A stretch of 9,922 nt of DNA from the NCBI GenBank assembly GCA_910577605.1, contig CAJTON010000004.1, positions 1-9,922 of the forward strand, in the 5' to 3' direction. The translations under genes were made by a program, and so were the position numbers. The notes under the pieces are model-generated. The model did no database searches. It was not told where the DNA came from and was given only the letters and a program-made list of their open reading frames with translations. Below are positions 5,935-9,922 of the stretch, piece after piece; positions within the stretch are counted from its first letter, which is position 1; the number at the start of each line of letters is the position of its first letter. Origin of the DNA: an uncultured Butyrivibrio sp. Its GTDB lineage: Bacteria > Bacillota > Clostridia > Lachnospirales > Lachnospiraceae.

Positions 5935-6803
5935 CAAAAATCCATTCTCAATATCTCACCTATATCACCCGTCAGGCATATGGAGCGTTCCTTAATTTCA
6001 GACGGAACATAAGATTCGGCGAGATTTACACAGGCATAGACAGCATTTTTATTTTCCGCCGTCATTCGCCAGAAGGGATACTTGATGATTCCCGGGGTGT
6101 TATTTCCAACTCCTAATTCAAGATACAGTACGCGCGCCCCTTCATGCCCACTTAAAAAATTCTCATATCTTTTTGCAGCATCATGCCAACCCCCGTCCTC
6201 CACAAAGCCGCCGTCCGCCCGCAGATTCATGGTCATGGGCGCACCGCATACCGGGCATCGGGGAACCAATTCAGACGGAATGCGCATATCCTTTTGTTCT
6301 GCTACCATTTTTTTGACGGCCGCCTCGTTATCGTAAGTCCGGCTGTGGCACGGTCTTGAACATTGCCATAATCCGTAATCGCCCTGCGTATAAAACAGTC
6401 TTTCCTTGTCAAATCCGGCTCTCTGAAAACAATGGTCCACGTTAGTCGTCAGAACAAAATAATCCTTACCGCGTACCAGTCCGCGCAGATTTTCATATAC
6501 GGGTCCGGGCTCGTCACGGTAACGGTTTATAAAAATATAACGGCTCCAGTACGCCCAATGCTCCTCAAGGGTCTCAAACGGATAAAACCCTGCCGAATAC
6601 ATATCGGTAAAGCCGTACTTTTCAATAAAATCCCCGAAATTTTCTTCAAAACGTCTGCCACAATAAGTAAATCCCGCAGACGTTGAAAGTCCGGCTCCCG
6701 CGCCTATTATAACCGCGTCCGCCGCTTCCAGTTCTTTTTTCAGCTTTTCGGCTTTACCGCAGCAGCCGTTCGTATATTTCTCTGTCGCTGTCTTTAAAAA
6801 CAT
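5931..6803 (-). CDS. sirTM: SirTM-type sirtuin, protein ADP-ribosyltransferase
   Basis: A 290-residue class M sirtuin. Seen: NAD-binding GAGAGLSTSAGF (34-45), TTNVDHCFQRAGF (119-131, matching the sirtuin TQNIDxLHQ block), then YTQGDYGLWQCSRPCH (138-153). In deacetylating sirtuins the second of these positions is the catalytic His; here it is Gln140, as in the SirTM group that ADP-ribosylates proteins and lacks useful deacetylase activity (established for staphylococcal and streptococcal members). The zinc ligands are probably Cys148, Cys152, Cys183 and Cys186. The gene begins inside the 3' end of the macrodomain gene, with a 50-base overlap in a different frame. A strong internal GGAGGTA eight bases upstream shows that the overlap is genuine. 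The usual partners, a GcvH-like lipoyl carrier and LplA2, are not in the window, so the target is unknown. Confidence 0.92.
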   Translation of the reverse strand: MFLKTATEKYTNGCCGKAEKLKKELEAADAVIIGAGAGLSTSAGFTYCGRRFEENFGDFIEKYGFTDMYSAGFYPFETLEEHWAYWSRYIFINRYRDEPGPVYENLRGLVRGKDYFVLTTNVDHCFQRAGFDKERLFYTQGDYGLWQCSRPCHSRTYDNEAAVKKMVAEQKDMRIPSELVPRCPVCGAPMTMNLRADGGFVEDGGWHDAAKRYENFLSGHEGARVLYLELGVGNNTPGIIKYPFWRMTAENKNAVYACVNLAESYVPSEIKERSICLTGDIGEILRMDFC

Positions 6804-7527
6804 TGAATATTACCTCCATGCCGTCCTTATTTTCCGCGAGAAATCCGCGCAACGTTCGCACCGCTATCTCCGCCGCTTTTTCAGCGGGGAAACGAAATTC
6901 TCCCGTTGAAATGCAGCAAAAAGCAATGCTTTTCAGCCGATATTCCGCCGCAAGTAAAAGACATGAGCGGTAGCATTCCGCCAGCTGCATACATTCACGC
7001 TCGGTAAGCGTACCGCGCACGATGGGCCCTACCGTGTGAATAACATAAATGCAAGGCAGATTATACGCTTTCGTGATCTTGGCTCTCCCTGCAGGCTCCG
7101 ATCTTTTCTGCCGTCCCATTATGCTCGCGCATTCAAGCCTAAGCTGCACTCCGGCGGCGGAGTGTATCGCGTTGTCTATACACCCGTGACACGGGACAAA
7201 ACAGCCTAACATCGCGCTGTTTGCGGCATTGACGACCGCGTCCGCGGACAGGCGCGTAATATCTCCCTGCCATATATAGATCCCCGGCTGTACCGGAGAC
7301 ATATCCTCCAAAGAAACAATTCCCTTACACAGTAATTCCTCTTGCAGATACATATCCTGTACCGCCGTAAATTCCTCTGAAACAGGTTTCGCCGGACGGA
7401 TATTCATAAGCGAACGCAGCAGACTCTTCTGCTTTGAAGTCTCTTTTGGAATATCTATCTGCTTATATCTGGCGTCCTCATTTTTTAAATATTCTATCAG
7501 AAAAACAAGTCTTTCGCTTTGTGTCAT
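6754..7527 (-). CDS. Zinc-type macrodomain ADP-ribosyl hydrolase
   Basis: A 257-residue protein: a helical N-terminal extension of about 80 residues, then a macrodomain. Seen: WQGDITRLSADAVVNAAN (86-103, start of the ADP-ribose pocket), MLGCFVPCHGCIDNAIH (106-122), YVIHTVGP (161-168) and CCISTGEFRFP (204-214, the phosphate loop). Ordinary macrodomains have LLGGGGVDGAIH at the second site; here Cys109, His114 and Cys116 (possibly Cys113) create the metal site of the zinc-dependent macrodomains found beside SirTM genes, which remove the ADP-ribose that SirTM adds. Length and domain order fit that group. The start at 7527 has AAGGAGA upstream. It overlaps sirTM by 50 bases, so the eraser is translated before the writer and the two are coupled. 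No clear promoter lies in the 57 bases upstream, so it probably depends on readthrough from the Rossmann-protein gene. Confidence 0.92.
   Translation of the reverse strand: MTQSERLVFLIEYLKNEDARYKQIDIPKETSKQKSLLRSLMNIRPAKPVSEEFTAVQDMYLQEELLCKGIVSLEDMSPVQPGIYIWQGDITRLSADAVVNAANSAMLGCFVPCHGCIDNAIHSAAGVQLRLECASIMGRQKRSEPAGRAKITKAYNLPCIYVIHTVGPIVRGTLTERECMQLAECYRSCLLLAAEYRLKSIAFCCISTGEFRFPAEKAAEIAVRTLRGFLAENKDGMEVIFNVFKDSDREIYERLLR
6811..6817 (-). promoter_or_regulatory. Ribosome binding site of sirTM inside the macrodomain gene
   Basis: GGAGGTA on the minus strand lies within macrodomain codons, about seven to eight bases before the sirTM ATG at 6803-6801. It fixes the sirTM start and shows that the 50-base gene overlap is functional. 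Confidence 0.85.
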
Positions 7528-7545
7528 AGCCGTCTCCTTCTTAAT

Positions 7546-7569
7546 AGCCCTCCGTTTACGCGGAGGGCT
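7546..7569. terminator. Hairpin between the Rossmann-protein and macrodomain genes (terminator or attenuator)
   Basis: AGCCCTCCG (7546-7554) pairs perfectly with CGGAGGGCT (7561-7569) over a six-base loop. On the minus strand, the direction of both flanking genes, it is followed by ATTAAG rather than a T-run and then directly by the macrodomain ribosome site. It is therefore a weak terminator at best and may reduce or tune readthrough into the ADP-ribosylation genes. On the plus strand only three Ts follow. Confidence 0.5.
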
Positions 7570-7584
7570 TTGCCGCGCTTCACA

Positions 7585-8214
7585 TCATTCAGATACTACG
7601 GAAATCCTCTGTCTTATATGTTTTCCGTTCACGGCTTCGTCGATCATTGCGACCGCGTAATCGGCATAACTTATTACGCTTTCGCCTTTTGAATTAAGAA
7701 CTAATTCCTCGCCGCCGAGAATGTATCTTCCGGTTCTTGCCCCGTCCGCCTGAAAATCTCCGGCAGGACTTATATAGGTCCAGTTTACGTCCTCCCTGCC
7801 GCGCAGCTTTTCAAGAGCTTCGGCGTGAACCGCTGCCAAAGGCTTGAACGCGTCGGGAAAATCCGCCCCGTCGGACACGCATAATGTATGCTCTTTATTG
7901 ACATACAGGCTTCCCGCGCCGCCCACTATCAAAAGTCTTGTGCTTTTTCCCGAAAGCAGGCCGCAGAGATGCTCCGCCGCTTTGGGTATCCCGTCCAAGG
8001 TCTCCGGCGTCCACGCTCCGAACGCGTCGATAACGACGTCGAATCCCGCCAAGTCTTCTCCGGTCAGTTCAAAAAGGTCTTTCGATATAACCTTAGCCGC
8101 CTCCGACTTATTTTCGCCGCGTACAACGGCAGTAACATCGATACCTCTCTCCAAAGCCTCCTTGACTATCAGCTTTCCTGCTTTTCCGTTTGCGCATACA
8201 ACTGCCATTCTCAT
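7585..8214 (-). CDS. NAD(P)H-binding Rossmann protein (atypical SDR, NADH-flavin-reductase-like)
   Basis: About 209 residues. The N-terminus MRMAVVCANGKAGKLIVKEAL is a Rossmann beta strand and glycine turn (A-N-G-K-A-G in place of the usual GATGxTG), followed by VTAVVRG, DVVIDAFGAW, and RLLIVGGAGSLY, as in COG2910-type putative NADH-flavin reductases and YwnB-like proteins. VNWTYISPAGDFQADGARTG is the typical late segment before the substrate-closing region. It probably acts as an NAD(P)H-dependent reductase or a dinucleotide sensor in the cytoplasm. The frame extends to 8229, but GGAGGTA at 8221-8227 gives the right spacing only for the ATG at 8214. It is divergent from an HxlR-type regulator, a common arrangement for controlled reductase genes, and is the first gene of the minus-strand run to the macrodomain/sirtuin pair. 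Confidence 0.87.
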   Translation of the reverse strand: MRMAVVCANGKAGKLIVKEALERGIDVTAVVRGENKSEAAKVISKDLFELTGEDLAGFDVVIDAFGAWTPETLDGIPKAAEHLCGLLSGKSTRLLIVGGAGSLYVNKEHTLCVSDGADFPDAFKPLAAVHAEALEKLRGREDVNWTYISPAGDFQADGARTGRYILGGEELVLNSKGESVISYADYAVAMIDEAVNGKHIRQRISVVSE

Positions 8215-8267
8215 AATGATTACCTCCATAATTTTTTATTTGCGGATTGTTTTTTTCCGCTTGCAGG

Positions 8268-8300
8268 ATTATAATACCTCCGTAAGGAACTATCGTAAAG
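8268..8300 (-). promoter_or_regulatory. Probable promoter of the Rossmann-protein gene with regulator half-site
   Basis: A perfect TATAAT lies on the minus strand at 8273-8268, about 55 bases before the start codon. No good -35 is found at 17 bases (ACGATA); TTTACG is at a 20-base spacing. The site AACTATCGTAAAG (8288-8300) covers this -35 region, suggesting that the divergent HxlR-type protein controls the promoter, possibly as an activator given the poor -35. Confidence 0.5.
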
Positions 8301-8347
8301 TAAGCACTTTTTTGTGCCGTAGTTACCAAAAAGAAACTATTGTAAAG
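8288..8347. promoter_or_regulatory. Candidate HxlR-type binding sites in the divergent promoter region
   Basis: AACTATCGTAAAG (8288-8300) recurs as AACTATTGTAAAG (8335-8347), with 12 of 13 bases identical and starts 47 bases apart. Between them is GTAGTTACC (8319-8327), the reverse complement of GGTAACTAC, so the AACTA element appears three times in two orientations. One copy is near the Rossmann-gene -35 and another just before the regulator's own ribosome site. Confidence 0.5.
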
Positions 8348-8362
8348 AAACGGAGGCTTTCT

Positions 8363-8683
8363 ATGGAAAAAATTTTACCCGCGTGTCCAGTGGAGACCAC
8401 TCTCATGCTTATCAGCGACCGTTGGAAGGTTCTGATAATACGGGATCTGTTAGAAGGGACAAAGAGGTTCGGAGAGCTGAGAAAATCTGTGGGCGGCGTA
8501 TCTCAGAAGGTGCTGACCGCCAATCTGCGCTCCATGGAGGAAAACGGTCTGCTCACACGCACGGTCTATGCCGAGGTCCCTCCGCGCGTCGAGTACACGC
8601 TTACCGAAACCGGTCTGAGCCTTAAACCGGTGCTCGACGCTTTGTCATTATGGGGGACGGAATACAAAAAGAAAAAAGGTTAA
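8363..8683 (+). CDS. HxlR-family winged-helix transcriptional regulator
   Basis: A 106-residue protein with the full HxlR signature: CPVETTLMLISDRWKVLIIRDL beginning at Cys8, GTKRFGELRK, GVSQKVLTANLRSMEENGLL (the recognition helix region) and VPPRVEYTLTETG. HxlR proteins are dimeric repressors or activators; several (YodB, HypR) sense quinones, aldehydes or disulphide stress through the conserved N-terminal Cys that corresponds to Cys8 here. The start at 8363 has GGAGG ten bases upstream. The frame is open further upstream, but nothing supports an earlier start. It is divergent from the NADH-flavin-reductase-like gene and probably controls both that gene and itself. It is complete, and terminated by a hairpin shared with leuS. 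Confidence 0.94.
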   Translation: MEKILPACPVETTLMLISDRWKVLIIRDLLEGTKRFGELRKSVGGVSQKVLTANLRSMEENGLLTRTVYAEVPPRVEYTLTETGLSLKPVLDALSLWGTEYKKKKG

Positions 8684-8709
8684 TGCCGCGCCGCACAGTA
8701 TTATTTGAC

Positions 8710-8751
8710 AAAACAGCCCGGCGCGTCCTAAGATGCGTCAGGCTGTTTTTT
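8710..8751. terminator. Bidirectional terminator between convergent hxlR-type gene and leuS
   Basis: AAAACAGCC (8710-8718) pairs with GGCTGTTTT (8741-8749), with additional CGC/GCG pairing inside the loop. On the plus strand a run of six T follows the stem; on the minus strand the stem ends in GGCTGTTTTG. It can serve both convergent genes. Confidence 0.85.
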
Positions 8752-8792
8752 AAGCGCGCTGCGCAAAAAACGCGAAGCGGCTGATTTTTAAA

Positions 8793-9922
8793 TTATTTAA
8801 CCACAATATTGACGATTTTCCCGGGAACGTAAATCTCCTTTACTATCGTTTTCCCTTCCGTTGCCTTGGCTACCGACGCGATTTCCTTCGCTTTTGCTTT
8901 CACGCTCTCGGCATCCTCGCCGACCTCGATCTCGACTGTTCCTTTGACCTTGCCGTTCACTTGAACTCCGATCTCAACGGTGTTTTCCTTGACCGCCTCG
9001 GGGTCGTAAGAAGGCCAACTCTCATAAGCGATAGTTCCTTCGTGTCCGAGCAGGCTCCATATCTCTTCTCCCGCGTGAGGACAGACGCATGAAAACATCT
9101 TTATAAACCCTTCCGCGTACTCTCTTTTGCACTTTCCCGCCTTGACAGCCGCATTCATAAATATCATCATCTGGCTGATAGCGGTATTAAAGCCGAGAGT
9201 CTCAAAATCCTCGGTTATCTTCTTGACGGTCTGATGATAGACCTTCCTAAGCTCACCGTTGTCCCCGTCCGCAATATTATCCGGATCGGTAAAATAATTC
9301 CATACCCTGCCGATAAAACGTCTTGCGCCCTCGACTCCCTGCTGGCTCCATGGCTTCGACGCTTCAAGCGGTCCCATGAACATCTCGTAGAGTCTGAGCG
9401 TATCGGCGCCGTAATCCCTTATGATGTCGCTGGGATTGATGACGTATTCGGGGAATCTTTTTCCCATCTTGATTCCGTTTGAGCCAAGTATCATGCCCTG
9501 ATGCACAAGCTTCGCAAACGGCTCCTTTACAGGCGAAATTCCCTTGTCGTAAAGGTATCTGTTCCATATTCTTGAGTACATAAGATGTCCCACGGCATGC
9601 TCAGGTCCGCCGATATAAAGATCGACCGGAAGCCAGTGCTTAAGAAGTTCGGGGTCCGCGAGCGCCTTGTCGTTATGCAGGTCGATATATCTCATAAAGT
9701 ACCAGCTTGAACCGGCGCTGCCCGGCATTGTCGAGGTCTCCCTCACTCCCGTATGCCCGTTACGGTCATATTTTTTCCATTCCGAAGCGTTCTCAAGAGG
9801 CGCTTTGCCCCCGTGTCCCTTATAGTCCTCAAGTTCGGGAAGCACAAGCGGAAGCTCGTCGTCGTCGAGCACATGGATGCTTCCGTCCTCAAAATATACG
9901 ATCGGCACCGGCTCGCCCCAGT
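8793..9922 (-). CDS. leuS: Leucyl-tRNA synthetase, C-terminal part (5' end outside the window)
   Basis: The frame is open to the right edge, beginning with WGEPVPI, an internal LeuRS motif, so the GTG at 9908 is not a start. The visible 375 or so residues cover the second half of the class I catalytic core, the anticodon-binding helices and the C-terminal VQVNGKVKG domain. Landmarks are STMPGSAGSSWYFMRY, YIGGPEHAVGHLMYSR, the signature loop KMGKR (9470-9456), YGADTLRLYEMFMGPLEAS and the end at VNIVVK. LeuRS charges tRNA-Leu and edits mischarged products. The second signature loop is normally KMSKS; here Ser-to-Gly and Ser-to-Arg changes keep both lysines. I believe this is a lineage feature of some Clostridia. 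It appears functional. The terminator lies about 40 bases past the stop. Confidence 0.96.
   Translation of the reverse strand, partial: WGEPVPIVYFEDGSIHVLDDDELPLVLPELEDYKGHGGKAPLENASEWKKYDRNGHTGVRETSTMPGSAGSSWYFMRYIDLHNDKALADPELLKHWLPVDLYIGGPEHAVGHLMYSRIWNRYLYDKGISPVKEPFAKLVHQGMILGSNGIKMGKRFPEYVINPSDIIRDYGADTLRLYEMFMGPLEASKPWSQQGVEGARRFIGRVWNYFTDPDNIADGDNGELRKVYHQTVKKITEDFETLGFNTAISQMMIFMNAAVKAGKCKREYAEGFIKMFSCVCPHAGEEIWSLLGHEGTIAYESWPSYDPEAVKENTVEIGVQVNGKVKGTVEIEVGEDAESVKAKAKEIASVAKATEGKTIVKEIYVPGKIVNIVVK

Noticed and set aside
8215..8229. Earlier start of the Rossmann protein at 8229
   Set aside because: That start would lie on top of the GGAGGTA site, whose spacing fits the ATG at 8214, which begins directly with the first beta strand.
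7844..8362. N-terminal extension of the HxlR-type gene upstream of 8363
   Set aside because: The frame is open by chance opposite the Rossmann-protein gene. The HxlR family starts just before the CPVE motif, and GGAGG precedes the ATG at 8363.
9906..9908. GTG as a start of a separate 371-residue protein
   Set aside because: The frame continues to the edge with WGEP, an internal LeuRS motif, so it is simply a truncated leuS.

Overview
This window looks like a chromosomal segment of a Gram-positive anaerobe of the class Clostridia, probably a gut member of the Oscillospiraceae/Lachnospiraceae type. The clues are strong GGAGG ribosome binding sites, consensus sigma-A promoters, a clostridial-type Cys/Gly-rich mini-protein, and a leucyl-tRNA synthetase with a KMGKR variant of the KMSKS loop. 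The placement is an inference from gene style, because no rRNA or tRNA gene is present.

Layout. Positions 1-3395 carry three genes on the minus strand: an NADP-type isocitrate dehydrogenase (icd) behind a good promoter, a divergent carbamate kinase (arcC), and a CobW-type GTPase with a striking His/Cys/acidic repeat block, cut by the left edge. Positions 3556-4710 carry three plus-strand genes. The first encodes an 86-residue Cys/Gly-rich protein whose 13 cysteines all lie in C-x-C spacing, and it is followed by a strong terminator. The other two are unrecognised helical proteins that share a short motif and may be paralogues. Positions 4707-8214 form a minus-strand run, listed here in transcription order: an NADH-flavin-reductase-like Rossmann protein, a zinc-type macrodomain hydrolase, a SirTM-type ADP-ribosylating sirtuin, a TetR regulator with its own promoter and operators, and a small flavodoxin-domain protein. 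An HxlR-type regulator (8363-8683) is divergent from the Rossmann gene. A bidirectional terminator separates it from the 3' part of leuS, which leaves the right edge.

How the genes may work together. The macrodomain/SirTM pair is a known writer/eraser of protein ADP-ribosylation, linked in other Firmicutes and pathogens to a GcvH-like lipoyl carrier and LplA2. Neither partner lies in this window, so its substrate here is open. The surrounding genes (HxlR regulator, NAD(P)H/flavin oxidoreductase-like protein, TetR regulator, flavodoxin-like protein) suggest a redox or electrophile-response island. The tetR promoter is a perfect TTGACA-17-TATAAT. Its -35 box contains the sirTM stop codon, and its -10 is buried in a double palindromic operator, so tetR-flavodoxin is probably an autorepressed unit at the end of the run.

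The most interesting items are the orphan SirTM/Zn-macrodomain module with its 50-base gene overlap, the C-x-C mini-protein, the two paired unknown genes, the metal-binding repeat in the GTPase, and the TetR operator architecture. No CRISPR array, insertion sequence, tRNA or rRNA was seen, and no stretch longer than 300 bases lacks a gene.
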